DNA of 36,663 bases. Source: CAADGU01 sp964581605 (lineage in GTDB: Bacteria > Chloroflexota > Anaerolineae > Promineifilales > Promineifilaceae). Shown in pieces: positions 8,999-18,226 of the stretch. Where the stretch lies: the NCBI GenBank assembly GCA_964581605.1, contig CAZOPF010000054.1, positions 1-36,663 of the forward strand, read 5' to 3'. The number at the start of each line of letters is the position of its first letter. Positions within the stretch are counted from its first letter, which is position 1. The translations under genes and the position numbers were made by a program. The notes below the pieces were generated by a model. The model saw only the letters and a program-made list of their open reading frames with translations, was not told the DNA's origin and made no database searches.

Positions 8999-10699
8999 AT
9001 GTTCCCGGATTGGAAGTTGCAGGAACTCCTGGCGCTGGTGCGTCGCCGCTACCCTGATTGGGAAAATTTCTCGCATCCGGCGTTTGTTGCCGATGAAATT
9101 ACGCCCAAACGTGCTTCTGTGCAAAAAGCCCACCAGCTTTTAAGCCAGACCGCTTTAGACGAGTTGCTGGCGCATGGTGATTTTGATGGTTTTATTGACC
9201 GACTCAATCGGTTAGCCAAAGATAATAATTTATTGTGGCGGATGGCACCTTCGTCAGGGGACACGGCCGTACTCTACCATCCGGGCCTGGATACCCCGGC
9301 ATTTTGTACGCAGGTGCGCAATTTGCTCTATGGCGACCGCCCTTCTCCCGAACGCCTGCAAACCTTTACTGATTACCTGAAAGAACACGATTTGCCCAAT
9401 AAATGGCCGTTTGCCACCTATTACCTCTTCTTGTGCCACCCAGAATCAGATATTTTTGTCAAGCCACGTACAGCGCGCTGGTTCCTCAAATTTGTCTGGA
9501 TGAATGAGCCTGAAGAAGAGCCTGACCTGAAAACAAAGGTGCTTATTTCCATGTTGCCGGGAGCAGGCAGCTATAATGCGCTGTTAGCTCATTCGGCTGA
9601 ACTGCGCCAGATTTTGGCCCCATTTGGCGCACGCGATATGGTGGATGTGCAAAGTTTTATCTGGGTTTGTGAACAGGAGAACCGGACTCAAACCGGGCAG
9701 TTGGATGCGCGGGGGCAGGTGGAATTGGATGTGCCGCCCTCGTTGGTGTCGCTGCCCGTTCATTACCAGGTGGCATCGCCCACGGCCGTCTTGCAGGAGA
9801 CCTCCTTGCCGGATTCGGCCGCCCCTGCTCCACCCGGCACTCAACTGGCTAACCAGACAAACAGACCCTATTCACTGGCGGATTGTGCCGCTGAAACGGG
9901 CTGGTCGGAAGAAGAACTACACCGTTGGGTCAATGCCATTGAGCGCAAAGGGCAGGCCATTCTCTACGGCCCCCCTGGTACAGGCAAGACGTTTATGGCC
10001 CAAAAAGTGGCCCGCCATCTTGCCAGCCAGGGTGACGGTTTTGGGGAATTGGTGCAATTTCATCCAGCCTATACCTATGAAGCGTTTGTGCAAGGCATAC
10101 GGCCGTTGACCGATGCGCAAGGCCATTTGCATTATGAACTGGTGTACGGCCGTTTCCGCCAATTTTGTGCCCGTGCCGCCCAGCACACCGGCCCCTGTGT
10201 CCTCATTATTGACGAAATTAACCGCGCTAACCTGCCCAGCGTTTTGGGTGAATTAATGTACCTGCTGGAATATCGCCAGGCAGCCATTGAACTGGCCGAA
10301 GGCAATTACACTACCAGCCGTTTCACCATCCCGGCCAATGTGCGGCTCATTGGCACCATGAATACGGCCGACCGCTCCATTGCCCTGGTAGACCACGCCC
10401 TGCGCCGCCGTTTTGCCTTTATTCACCTGCCGCCAAACCCCGAAACATTACGCCATTATCACCGGCAAACAGGGTATAACCCAAACAATCTCATCAAAAT
10501 AGTGGAACGGCTGAACCGCCAGATCGCCGATCCGCATTATGCTATTGGATATGCCTTTTTTATGCACCCGATGCTGCCCGCCCATCTGGCCGACATCTGG
10601 CGCATGGAAATTGAACCGTACCTGGAAGAATACTTTTTTGACCAGCCAGATCAGGTGGAACTGTTTCGCTGGGCCAAACTATCTATAGAGAGTTCATAG
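8999..10699 (+). CDS. McrB-type AAA+ ATPase with a long N-terminal domain
   Basis: 566 residues. Residues 1-225 form an N-terminal region I do not recognise, rich in Trp/Phe/Leu. A linker (about 245-290) and a small helical segment lead to the AAA_5/McrB motor: Walker A GPPGTGKT at 324-331, the McrB-typical VQFHPAYTYEAFVQG near 350-365, Walker B LIIDEINRAN at 402-411, sensor GTMNTADRS at 452-460, and the arginine pair in ALRRRFAF near 466-473. In McrBC the partner McrC supplies the nuclease; no McrC lies on either side (the neighbours are DUF554 and an FAD oxidoreductase). It may therefore be a solitary defence ATPase, or a regulator whose N-terminal domain is the effector. The ATG at 8999 lacks a clear ribosome site. 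Confidence 0.85.
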   Translation: MFPDWKLQELLALVRRRYPDWENFSHPAFVADEITPKRASVQKAHQLLSQTALDELLAHGDFDGFIDRLNRLAKDNNLLWRMAPSSGDTAVLYHPGLDTPAFCTQVRNLLYGDRPSPERLQTFTDYLKEHDLPNKWPFATYYLFLCHPESDIFVKPRTARWFLKFVWMNEPEEEPDLKTKVLISMLPGAGSYNALLAHSAELRQILAPFGARDMVDVQSFIWVCEQENRTQTGQLDARGQVELDVPPSLVSLPVHYQVASPTAVLQETSLPDSAAPAPPGTQLANQTNRPYSLADCAAETGWSEEELHRWVNAIERKGQAILYGPPGTGKTFMAQKVARHLASQGDGFGELVQFHPAYTYEAFVQGIRPLTDAQGHLHYELVYGRFRQFCARAAQHTGPCVLIIDEINRANLPSVLGELMYLLEYRQAAIELAEGNYTTSRFTIPANVRLIGTMNTADRSIALVDHALRRRFAFIHLPPNPETLRHYHRQTGYNPNNLIKIVERLNRQIADPHYAIGYAFFMHPMLPAHLADIWRMEIEPYLEEYFFDQPDQVELFRWAKLSIESS

Positions 10700-10730
10700 G
10701 CAATAGCTCACCACGCTAAATGGAGATAGC

Positions 10731-10757
10731 GGCTGGGGGCTGGTACCGGCCCCAGCC
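10731..10757. other. Strong GC-rich hairpin before the FAD oxidoreductase
   Basis: GGCTGGGG and CCCCAGCC are paired around a near-palindromic CTGGTACCGG centre. There is no T run after it, so it is not a standard terminator. It ends 11 bases before the ribosome site of the next gene, where it could affect read-through or translation. Confidence 0.6.
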
Positions 10758-10778
10758 ACTACTTATGAAGGAGTGTGT

Positions 10779-11783
10779 ATGTCAGGTTCATTTGGTTGTG
10801 ATGTGTTGGTTGTGGGGGCCGGCATGGCTGGTTTGATGGCGGCACAGCAGTTGCAGTCCGCCGGGAAAACCGTCCTGGTGGTAGATCGGGAAGAACGGGT
10901 GGGCGGCCGTATGCTTACGGAGTATCTGGCCGGTGGTTGGGCCGATACGGGAGCGCAGTTTTTTACGGCTCGCGAGCCGCGATTTGCCCGTTTCGTGGAG
11001 AATTGGCTGGCACAAGGGCTGGTTTTTGAGTGGTCAACCGGCTGGCCCGACGGTTCTTTGCTGTCACCAGTGGATGATTCGTTTACCCGGTATGCGGCCG
11101 TTGACGGTATGAACGCTATCCCCCGCTATCTGGCCCAAGACCTGACCGTTCACAAAGCTGTGAGGATTCAATCCGTGCGTGTGGCAGAAGGTCGCTGGAC
11201 GGCCGTGACGGAATCCGGTGTAGCCTATCATAGCCACGCGCTCATCCTCACACCACCAGTGCCGATTTCGTTGGCGTTATTGGCCATGGGACAGGTGTTT
11301 CTGGTGGAGGCTGACCAGGCAGCACTGTCCGCCATCGCTTATGCCCCTGGCCTGACGGCCGTTTGCCATATAGATGGCATGATCAACTTGCCCGAACCAG
11401 GTGCGGTACAGCGGTCAAACCTGCCAGTCAGTTGGATTGCCGATAACCGCCGGAAAGGCATTTCGCCCCACGTTTGCCTGGTTTCTGTGCATATAAACCC
11501 GACCTTCAGCCGGTTGTGGTGGCTCTCCCCGGATGCAGAACTGGAAGGGGCGTTGCGGCGGGAGCTACGGCCGTTTCTGGCGGAACAGTCCGTCATCAAA
11601 GAGATCGCCATCCACCGCTGGCCCTATGCCCTGCCCACCACGCTGCATCCTGAGCGCACCTTGTTAGCCGCTAACCTGCCACCGCTGGCCTTTGCCGGTG
11701 ATGCGTTCCATGGCCCCCGCGTGGAAGGAGCCGCCCTCTCTGGTTTGGCTGCGGCCGAAGTAATTGAGCGAGCAATTGGGTAA
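10779..11783 (+). CDS. FAD-dependent amine oxidase / renalase-like oxidoreductase
   Basis: 334 residues. The N-terminal dinucleotide-binding fold reads VLVVGAGMAGLMAAQQL, then VVDREERVGGRM, the usual FAD motif of flavin amine oxidases. GGWADTGAQFFTAR and the C-terminal LAFAGDAFHGPRVEGAALSG (FAD-binding GD motif) fit the renalase-like NAD(P)/FAD-dependent subfamily. The substrate is unknown; bacterial renalases oxidise mis-reduced nicotinamide isomers, which is only a guess here. Start: an AAGGAG lies about 6 bases before the ATG at 10779, better than the in-frame GTG at 10773. Confidence 0.88.
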   Translation: MSGSFGCDVLVVGAGMAGLMAAQQLQSAGKTVLVVDREERVGGRMLTEYLAGGWADTGAQFFTAREPRFARFVENWLAQGLVFEWSTGWPDGSLLSPVDDSFTRYAAVDGMNAIPRYLAQDLTVHKAVRIQSVRVAEGRWTAVTESGVAYHSHALILTPPVPISLALLAMGQVFLVEADQAALSAIAYAPGLTAVCHIDGMINLPEPGAVQRSNLPVSWIADNRRKGISPHVCLVSVHINPTFSRLWWLSPDAELEGALRRELRPFLAEQSVIKEIAIHRWPYALPTTLHPERTLLAANLPPLAFAGDAFHGPRVEGAALSGLAAAEVIERAIG

Positions 11784-11820
11784 CCGTGTCACTTTGTATT
11801 GCCACCAACCCCCCAGATCA

Positions 11821-11917
11821 CCCCCACACCCCCACACCCCATACCCAAACACCCAAGCACCCAAACACTAAAACACCCAAACACTAAAACACCCAAACAC
11901 TAAAACACCCAAACACC
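11821..11917. repeat. ACACCCAAACACTAAA tandem repeats
   Basis: A C/A-rich block begins with CCCCCACACC units and ends in about three copies of a 16-bp unit (ACCCAAACACTAAAAC). It fills the space between the convergent FAD oxidoreductase and rarD genes. It resembles, on the opposite strand, the GTGTTTG/GTGTTCAG arrays at 1-60 and 21690-21895. Confidence 0.85.
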
Positions 11918-11924
11918 TGCTCCC

Positions 11925-12827
11925 CTAATCGCCCAAAACAGCCCCCGCTTTTGCCAGCCGCAACTGCCGGTTATGGTGGATGCCTTCGGCCGTAAAAATA
12001 AGCAGAGCCAGCCAGATACAGGCAAAGCCAACCAGTTGCGTTTTTGTAAATGGTTCGTGATACAAAAAGACGCCGATAGCAAACTGGCAGGTAGGGGCAA
12101 TGTATTGCAAGATGCCAACGGAACTGAGCGGGATGAGGCGGGCGGCCGTGCTAAACCAGAGCAGGGGCACGGCCGTAATGATACCTGTGCCCATCAATAA
12201 CAACGTGATTTGCCAATCTCCCTGCGCCAGATGTCCCTGACCTTGTTGATGCAAATAGATCAATATCGCCAGGGCAGGCAGAAAAAGCCAGGCCGTCTCT
12301 AATGTCAATCCTTCTAATGCGCCCAGGGCGGCCGTTTTGCGGATGTAGCCGTAAATGGCAAAAGTGAAAGCCAATGTGAGAGCAATCCAGGGCAGTGACC
12401 CATAGAAGAAGGTCAGATAGATAACACCCAATGTGGCTATGATTACGGCCGTCCACTGCCCCCGCCGCAGCCGCTCATGCAAAAACCAGACCCCCAACAG
12501 CACGCTCACCAGGGGATTGATAAAATAGCCCAGGCTCGTTTCCACCACCCGGTTGGCATTCACCGCCCAAATATAAGTGCCCCAATTCACCGCCAGGATA
12601 AGGCCAGATTGCAGAAAAGTCAGCATAATCCGCCTATCCTTCAACGCGAGGCGCAGCCAACGCCAATGGCGACGGATAGCTAACAGCAGGCCAATCAGAA
12701 CCAGTGACCAGACGATACGGCTGCTTAATGTCTCTATCGGCGGGATATCGTCCAGCAACTTCCAATAAATGGGCAAAAATCCCCAGATCAAGTAAGCGCC
12801 AATACCGTAGAGATAACCTTTGTTCAT
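11925..12827 (-). CDS. rarD: RarD family EamA transporter
   Basis: A 300-residue membrane protein with ten predicted helices. The N-terminus (MNKGYLYGIGAYLIWGFLPIYWKLL) and the later FINPLVSVLLGVWFLHERL and SVGILQYIAPTCQFAIGVFLYHE are hallmarks of RarD, a member of the drug/metabolite transporter superfamily. The compound moved is not known for most members. The stop lies at the edge of a C/A-rich repeat. The ATG at 12827 has no obvious ribosome site; a short inverted repeat lies upstream. Confidence 0.92.
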   Translation of the reverse strand: MNKGYLYGIGAYLIWGFLPIYWKLLDDIPPIETLSSRIVWSLVLIGLLLAIRRHWRWLRLALKDRRIMLTFLQSGLILAVNWGTYIWAVNANRVVETSLGYFINPLVSVLLGVWFLHERLRRGQWTAVIIATLGVIYLTFFYGSLPWIALTLAFTFAIYGYIRKTAALGALEGLTLETAWLFLPALAILIYLHQQGQGHLAQGDWQITLLLMGTGIITAVPLLWFSTAARLIPLSSVGILQYIAPTCQFAIGVFLYHEPFTKTQLVGFACIWLALLIFTAEGIHHNRQLRLAKAGAVLGD

Positions 12828-12840
12828 GATGGGGAATGGG

Positions 12841-12893
12841 GATGGTCAATGGTTAATTGACAATTGACGAATGATCATTGACCATTGTCAATT
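12841..12893. repeat. Inverted repeat of TTGACAATTG / CATTGACCA type
   Basis: TGGTCAATG near 12844 is mirrored by CATTGACCA near 12878, with AATTGACAATTG inside and ATTGTCAATT after. It fills the 67-bp gap between rarD and the lipoprotein gene. It belongs to the same general class of short palindromic spacers seen elsewhere in the window. Confidence 0.75.
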
Positions 12894-12894
12894 T

Positions 12895-14142
12895 TCAAGG
12901 AGTAGGGGTGGGGGCGGGCAGCACGTTGATGACCAGGGTGGTTTCGGATAGGGTTTCATCTTCACCAGCCGTGACGGTGATTTCGGCCAGGCCCAAGACA
13001 TCAAACGGCAGCAAAAGGGTGGCTTCCCAGTAGCCCCAATAGTCGGTTTGGACGGTGGTCTGCCCGACAATACGGCCGTTCTCCATCACCACATCCACCA
13101 TCACCGGGCCATCGGTTACATTATAAGCCGTGCCGTATAGGAACAGCTCTTCGCCAGCAAATATCTCCGCGTCAGCGCGTGGGCTGGCAACCACAACACC
13201 TTTGGCGGCCGCGTCATTTTGGGCCAACACTTCAATGGGGACTTGGGCCTCGCGCCATTCTTCTGTCCCCGGTTCCCCAAAGTAAGCCACGGCGCAGGCA
13301 GGGCCAACCAGGTCTTCCGGCACGACGACAAAACCAGACCAATAAAACGGGCGGCTGCTATTGCCCAATTGAAAACCCTGCCGGGCTACCTGCTCCTGGC
13401 AATTATTGGCCCAGATGGAGATGGTGACAAAGTTGTTAACCGGGCGATTGACACGGCCGTCAAAAAAGAAACTGTAACCACCAACGGCCGTGTCATTTAC
13501 TTGGGGCCGATATAGCTCCAGGAAACGCCCGGTGGCATCGGGGTTCAAGGTCAGCAACACCGGGCTGCGGTGTTCAGCCAGCACCTGCCCCGTATCGTCC
13601 AGCACGGCCGCTTGCAAATAGGCTACCCCGGTCACTTGTGGGGGCAAGATAAAAGATGCAGCCCACCCCTGAGCCATCAATTCACCGGGGACCTGAGAGA
13701 GGATACGGCCGTTGCTCGTCACCAACGACAACAAAATAGAATGTGTTTCCTCCTTTTTAACCAGACCACCCACCGTAATCTCAGCACCCACTGTCAATAA
13801 CTCATTTTCGGCGGGGTAGCTAATGTTGATGCTCACATCAACCGGCGTAGGGGTGCGGCTTGGTTTAGGCGGAATGGTGGGTGCGGGTGTGGCCGTTTCC
13901 ACCTGGTTCTGGCCGCTAATGTCTAGCGTGGGCGGCAAAATAGAGGTAGGGGATGGCTGTGGCAGTTGCAGAGGTGATACCTGCGTTGGCACCGGGTCTG
14001 GCCCGCAGGCGGTGAGTAGTACCAGGATGAGTGCCAATAGGAACGTAATGGTTATGAGTTGCAGGTTGCAGCTTGCAAGTAACCTGCAACCTGCCATTTG
14101 CCTCTTGCACTTTTTTCCAGCCATACCCCCAATTGTAATCAT
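12895..14142 (-). CDS. Lipoprotein with Ig-like domains
   Basis: About 415 residues. A signal peptide with lipobox LLTACGPDP (Cys near residue 48) makes it a lipid-anchored outer-face protein. A Pro/Thr-rich spacer follows, then three beta-rich domains of about 90-110 residues: one starting NISYPAENELLTVGAEITVGG, one around the YRPQVNDTAVGGYSFFFDG region, and one starting VVASPRADAEIFAGEELFLYG. The first and third resemble Gmad2/Big-type immunoglobulin-like folds. It ends PAPTPTP. I chose the ATG at 14142 because a GGGGGG tract precedes it; ATGs at 14124 and 14098 are alternatives. The codons just before the hydrophobic core lie inside a GCAGGTT repeat. The binding partner is unknown. Confidence 0.75.
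   Translation of the reverse strand: MITIGGMAGKKCKRQMAGCRLLASCNLQLITITFLLALILVLLTACGPDPVPTQVSPLQLPQPSPTSILPPTLDISGQNQVETATPAPTIPPKPSRTPTPVDVSINISYPAENELLTVGAEITVGGLVKKEETHSILLSLVTSNGRILSQVPGELMAQGWAASFILPPQVTGVAYLQAAVLDDTGQVLAEHRSPVLLTLNPDATGRFLELYRPQVNDTAVGGYSFFFDGRVNRPVNNFVTISIWANNCQEQVARQGFQLGNSSRPFYWSGFVVVPEDLVGPACAVAYFGEPGTEEWREAQVPIEVLAQNDAAAKGVVVASPRADAEIFAGEELFLYGTAYNVTDGPVMVDVVMENGRIVGQTTVQTDYWGYWEATLLLPFDVLGLAEITVTAGEDETLSETTLVINVLPAPTPTP
14058..14098. repeat. GCAGGTT heptamer inverted repeat inside a signal peptide
   Basis: TTGCAGGTTGCAG is followed 8 bases later by its inverse, CCTGCAACCTGC. The element is read as the MAGCRLLASCNLQL stretch of the lipoprotein n-region, so a spacer-type repeat has become coding. 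Confidence 0.75.
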
Positions 14143-14538
14143 CCCCCCCTTACTTTGCCAGGACAAAGCCAACACAAACAAATCATAATTCACGCCCTGT
14201 TGTCCTTATGCCCAACAGCAGGCGGTGAGTTAGCCAGGGCATTCTTGGGCAGTATAAGGAAGGGAATTTCTGGCTACTGACTACTTGTCTGCCTGAAATA
14301 GACAAATTGACGGCCGTTCCTCCAAAATTTACATGGCTCTTGCAAGATATTCCGCTATGATAGGCAAAATTTTTATGGGTTATACGCCAGAAAATGTGAC
14401 TATGACAGCTTATCACTCTGGAAAACAAGAAACGATGACGATTGCAATTACCTTGAGAAATCAAGTTGAATAAAAAGAGCGAATGATGCAAGCGAACATG
14501 TAAAGTGCGCCTTTGCATCAAATAACCCGGAGGAAAAC
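14143..14538. other. Divergent intergenic region, nothing recognised
   Basis: Nearly 400 bp between the leftward lipoprotein and the rightward coiled-coil protein. It is AT-richer than its surroundings. It contains one ACGGCCGT (near 14312) and a small hairpin CTTGA-GAAA-TCAAG near 14453. Promoters for both genes are expected here, but no -35/-10 pair convinced me, and no open frame looks like a gene. Confidence 0.5.
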
Positions 14539-15498
14539 ATGATTCGCAGAATTGTTGGTGTTATTTTTATCATCATTGCCATCATCGGTGCGGTGGTGGC
14601 CTACCAGGGCATGCAACTGACCACCCGGTTTATTGATAACCTGGCGGCGGGCATGAGCAGCGCCCTGCAACTGACCAGCGATACCCTGACCAACGTCGAG
14701 AGCACCCTGGTTGTCTCCAAACAAACCCTCACCGACCTGGGCGCCACCCTGACGACAATGGAGACAACGGCCGGGGATATAGCCACGGCCGTGCAAGATG
14801 CCGAACCCCTCATCACTCAGGTCAGCACGGTGATTGCTACCGATGTGCCCAACAGTATTGAAACCCTGCAAGATGCCATACCCGGTCTGGTCGAAGTAGC
14901 AACCGTCATTGATGATGCCCTCACCACCCTCAGCCGCTTTGAGATTGACCAGACCATCCCCATCGTCAATTACCGCATCCAATATGACCTGGGCATCAAT
15001 TACGACCCCGAAGTGCCCTTTGACCAGGCGGTGTCGGAGTTGGGCGGTAGTTTAGAAGGGTTGCCAGAAACATTACGTGGTCTGGAAAGTGAGTTGGCAA
15101 CCACCCAGGCCAGCCTGGACACCATGGGCGGCAACATGGAGCAATTAGCCACCGACATGGCTACCCTGAACGCTTCCATTGCTGAAGTGCAGCCCATTCT
15201 GGACGAATACATCCGCATCGTCACCGATGTCAATGACCGGATGCGGATCGCCAGCGAACAAATTGACGATCAGGCCGCCCAGGTGAAACAGATTTTCAAC
15301 TTTATCTTCCTCTGGATGCTGCTGTTCCAACTGGTGCCGCTCTATTTGGGGCTGGAAATGGCCGCCGGGGAGCGGGGCATTGAGCAGTACGTTACCGAAA
15401 AAGAGTTCGCCGAGCGCATGGCAAAGTATGAAAAATTGCTGGCGCAAAGTGAAAATGGCCCGACCAATACCCCGGACACGGCCGAGTCGTCTGCCTGA
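14539..15498 (+). CDS. Membrane protein with a long periplasmic/extracellular coiled coil
   Basis: 319 residues, family not recognised. One N-terminal helix (about 4-24), then a heptad-rich region (about 35-255) full of Thr, Leu, Glu and Gln in coiled-coil spacing, then a second helix (about 258-278: FIFLWMLLFQLVPLYLGL) and a charged cytoplasmic tail (EKEFAERMAKYEKLL). The layout, two helices with a long outer coiled coil, recalls sensor or polymer-length-control proteins, but there is no HAMP or kinase domain. Start is firm: GGAGG lies 5 bases before the ATG. It precedes the lytic transglycosylase gene closely and may share its transcript. Confidence 0.7.
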   Translation: MIRRIVGVIFIIIAIIGAVVAYQGMQLTTRFIDNLAAGMSSALQLTSDTLTNVESTLVVSKQTLTDLGATLTTMETTAGDIATAVQDAEPLITQVSTVIATDVPNSIETLQDAIPGLVEVATVIDDALTTLSRFEIDQTIPIVNYRIQYDLGINYDPEVPFDQAVSELGGSLEGLPETLRGLESELATTQASLDTMGGNMEQLATDMATLNASIAEVQPILDEYIRIVTDVNDRMRIASEQIDDQAAQVKQIFNFIFLWMLLFQLVPLYLGLEMAAGERGIEQYVTEKEFAERMAKYEKLLAQSENGPTNTPDTAESSA

Positions 15499-15548
15499 CA
15501 GTGGGCTATCGTAGGGTTTCAGACGGCCGTACCTCGGACAATCTGCCT

Positions 15549-18194
15549 ATGAGTTTAAGAGTAATAGAACGCAGACGGACGCGGATTAAACGGATAGATA
15601 CGGATAAGAAACAACAAACCGTGTTTGCTCGTGTTCCTCCGCGTCCTATTTTTCTCCTGATCCTCTGGCTATTAGCCGCCTGCACCGAGCAAGAAGCCCG
15701 GCCAATTGCTCAGACCATCACCCACACGGCCGTACCCACTCCCACCCTCGCCGCTGGCCTGCCCACTGTACCGCCACCGCCGCCCACCCAACCGCCAGCA
15801 GACACGCCTGCCCGGAGTGGAGTCGAAGCGGCCGTTACCGCTGCCGACACCCCCACCGATGAACCCTTGCCCACCCTCACGGCCGTGCCCACCGCCACCC
15901 CCTTGCCCACTCCTACCAATCTACCCTCGCCCGTTGAACGAGTGGCCCAGGCAGATGCCAATATACACAACGGCAACTTTGCCCAGGCCATCACCCTGTT
16001 GGAAGCCAACGTGCAGCAGCCCGACGCCTTCAGCCGCACCGAACAAATAGACAACCTCTACAACCTGGGTATTGCTTACCTGCGTGAGGCGCGGTATGCC
16101 GATGCGCTGGGTGCATTTGAACAATTAACGGCATTGGCAGGGGAGCAAACGCCAACGGCCGTTCACTTTTTCACCGGGCAGGCGCGTAACGCCCTCGGCG
16201 ACTATCCTGGTGCGATTACCGCGTATCAAACCTATGTCAGCGCCAACTCCGACCTGGGCGCATACATCTATCCGCGCCTCGCTGAGGCTTATGCCGCCAT
16301 TGGCGATGCGGCCAACGCCCAACTGGCCCGCGAAGCAGCGGCCGCCGCCCCGGCCCATCGCCTCACCGAAATTGCCAACCGGCGGGCATTGGCGCAGCTT
16401 TATTTGGACGCAGGCAACTATGCGGCGGCCATTGCCCAATACGATGCCATGCGTGACCTGGCCATGACCGAAATCACCAAAGGGGAGATGGCTTACCTGG
16501 CCGGCAATGCGGAACTGTTGGCCGGCAATACAGAAGCGGCTTATGGCCGTTTCCAACAAGCACTCACCGCCTATCCCCGCGCCTACGACACCTACCTGGG
16601 GCTGGTTAAACTGGTGGAAGCGGGCCAGCCAGTGGATGAATTCCAGCGTGGACTGGTCAACTACTACGCCAAATCCTACGAACCGGCGACGGCCGCTTTT
16701 GCCCGTTACATCGCTGCCAACCCAGAGAGTTACAACCCGGAAGCGCACCTCTATGCCGCCTGGAGTTATGAAGCGTTGGGCAACCTGACGGCCGCGCTGG
16801 CCGAACTGGATAGCTTTGCCCAAAGCGACCCGGCCACCGCCGCTTTTGAGCGTGGCCTGATGCTGGCTCGTGCTGGCGACCTGCCCGGCGCATTGACGAA
16901 TTATGATTTTTATCTGCAAAACTATCCCGATGGCGAAGATGCCCCGGCGGTGGCCTGGCGGGCAGCCTTGAACGTGGAAAATCAGGGGGATGTGGCGACG
17001 GCCGTCGCCCGTTACACCGCCCTGGCCGATGCCTACCCCTGGTTTGAAGACACGCCGGAAGCATTGTTCCATGCCGGTTGGCTGGCAAACCAGAGTGGGG
17101 ACATGGACACGGCCGTAACCCTCTGGACACGCGCCGCCCAGACCTACCCCACCAACGAATATGGCAGCGCGGCTCTGGTCTGGCTGCTGCGCACTCTGCC
17201 CGGTTACAGCCCCACCCATGCCGGGGACGGCAGCGGCGTGCCCGACCCGCAGAAGTTGTTGGAACAAATACGGCAGCAGGCAGAGGCGGGCACGGCCGTA
17301 AACTACTACGCCCTCCGCGCCAGAGACATTGTGCAGGGAATGGCGCCGTTTACGGCCGTTGCCCCCTTCCAACTACCCACCCCTGAAGAAGAAGCCGCGG
17401 CCCAAAACGAAGCCGAAAGCTGGTTGCGTGCCCAACTTGGCCTGGAACCGGGAACCGACATTCGCAGTCTGCCGCCCGCCCTGGCCAATGACGGCCGTCT
17501 CGTGCGCGGCCAAAAGCTGTGGCAGTCAGGCCTATACGAGGAAGCCAAACGAGAATTGGAAGAGGTACGGCAAGCGTATGCCCAGGACGCCCTCAGCAGT
17601 TACCAGTTAGCCCTCTTTTTCCGTGATTTAGGGCTGTACCGCTCCTCCATTCTGGCGGCAGCGCGGCTGCCCATCCTCACCGGCCAGACCGTGTTCACCA
17701 TGCCCCCGTTCATGGGCCGTCTGATGTACCCCGCCTATTACGGCGACCTGCTGCTGCCATTAGCGCAGCAATATGGCTATGATCCCCGCCTGCAATTTGC
17801 CCTGGTGCGCCAGGAGAGCCTGTTTGAAAGTTTTGCCACCTCCAGCGCCGTCGCTCAAGGACTCAGCCAGGTTATACCCGATACCGGCGCCTACATTGCG
17901 CAGCAGCTAAACTGGCCGAACTACGAAAATGAAGACCTGTACAGACCATTTGTGGGGTTAATTTTTGGTGCGTTTTATCTGGATCAGCAGCTCCGCGCTT
18001 TTGACGACACGCCCCACGCGGCCCTCTCCGCCTACAATGCCGGGCCAGGCAATGCCGCCCGTTGGTATGAAGCGGCCGGCAATGACCTGGATTTGTATTT
18101 TGAAACGGTGAATTTTGCCGAAACCCGGCTCTATCTTGACCGTATTTTCGAGGGTTACGTCATTTACCGCTTTCTTTATAGTGCCAGCGAGTGA
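15549..18194 (+). CDS. TPR-repeat lipoprotein with soluble lytic transglycosylase domain
   Basis: About 881 residues. The signal peptide ends in a lipobox (LLAACTEQ, Cys near residue 45). A Pro/Thr-rich spacer follows, then many tetratricopeptide-like helix pairs (about 110-560; e.g. LYNLGIAYLREARYADALGAFE). The C-terminal SLT domain (about 730-870) shows the catalytic Glu756 in VRQESLF, then the family GLSQVIPDT and LSAYNAGPGNAARW. It should cleave peptidoglycan glycan chains with formation of anhydro-muramic ends, like Slt70, which also has an alpha-helical superstructure. Start is uncertain: ATG 15549 is used; a GTG at 15501 would add 16 residues. The n-region is partly encoded by a dispersed repeat. 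Confidence 0.9.
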   Translation: MSLRVIERRRTRIKRIDTDKKQQTVFARVPPRPIFLLILWLLAACTEQEARPIAQTITHTAVPTPTLAAGLPTVPPPPPTQPPADTPARSGVEAAVTAADTPTDEPLPTLTAVPTATPLPTPTNLPSPVERVAQADANIHNGNFAQAITLLEANVQQPDAFSRTEQIDNLYNLGIAYLREARYADALGAFEQLTALAGEQTPTAVHFFTGQARNALGDYPGAITAYQTYVSANSDLGAYIYPRLAEAYAAIGDAANAQLAREAAAAAPAHRLTEIANRRALAQLYLDAGNYAAAIAQYDAMRDLAMTEITKGEMAYLAGNAELLAGNTEAAYGRFQQALTAYPRAYDTYLGLVKLVEAGQPVDEFQRGLVNYYAKSYEPATAAFARYIAANPESYNPEAHLYAAWSYEALGNLTAALAELDSFAQSDPATAAFERGLMLARAGDLPGALTNYDFYLQNYPDGEDAPAVAWRAALNVENQGDVATAVARYTALADAYPWFEDTPEALFHAGWLANQSGDMDTAVTLWTRAAQTYPTNEYGSAALVWLLRTLPGYSPTHAGDGSGVPDPQKLLEQIRQQAEAGTAVNYYALRARDIVQGMAPFTAVAPFQLPTPEEEAAAQNEAESWLRAQLGLEPGTDIRSLPPALANDGRLVRGQKLWQSGLYEEAKRELEEVRQAYAQDALSSYQLALFFRDLGLYRSSILAAARLPILTGQTVFTMPPFMGRLMYPAYYGDLLLPLAQQYGYDPRLQFALVRQESLFESFATSSAVAQGLSQVIPDTGAYIAQQLNWPNYENEDLYRPFVGLIFGAFYLDQQLRAFDDTPHAALSAYNAGPGNAARWYEAAGNDLDLYFETVNFAETRLYLDRIFEGYVIYRFLYSASE
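15569..15608 (+). repeat. ACGCGGATNAA / CGGATA repeat in a signal-peptide region
   Basis: Units such as ACGCAGACGGACGCGGATTAAACG and ATACGGATAAG make a degenerate tandem repeat. It encodes the basic RRRTRIKRIDTDKK n-region of the transglycosylase. The same unit (ACGCGGATGA) recurs at 19117-19150. Confidence 0.65.
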
Positions 18195-18226
18195 TAATTG
18201 TGACGTGCAGGTGATGGGGTGATAAG

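Noticed and set aside
14143..14538. Small protein gene or regulatory RNA in the gap
   Set aside because: Short frames have no ribosome site and no recognisable residues, and the only hairpin is 5 bp long.
16125..17372. 415-codon open frame on the minus strand
   Set aside because: It lies opposite the TPR/transglycosylase gene, whose motifs are clear. The long antisense frame is caused by Ala/Tyr/Pro-rich GC codons, and its translation has no recognisable domain.
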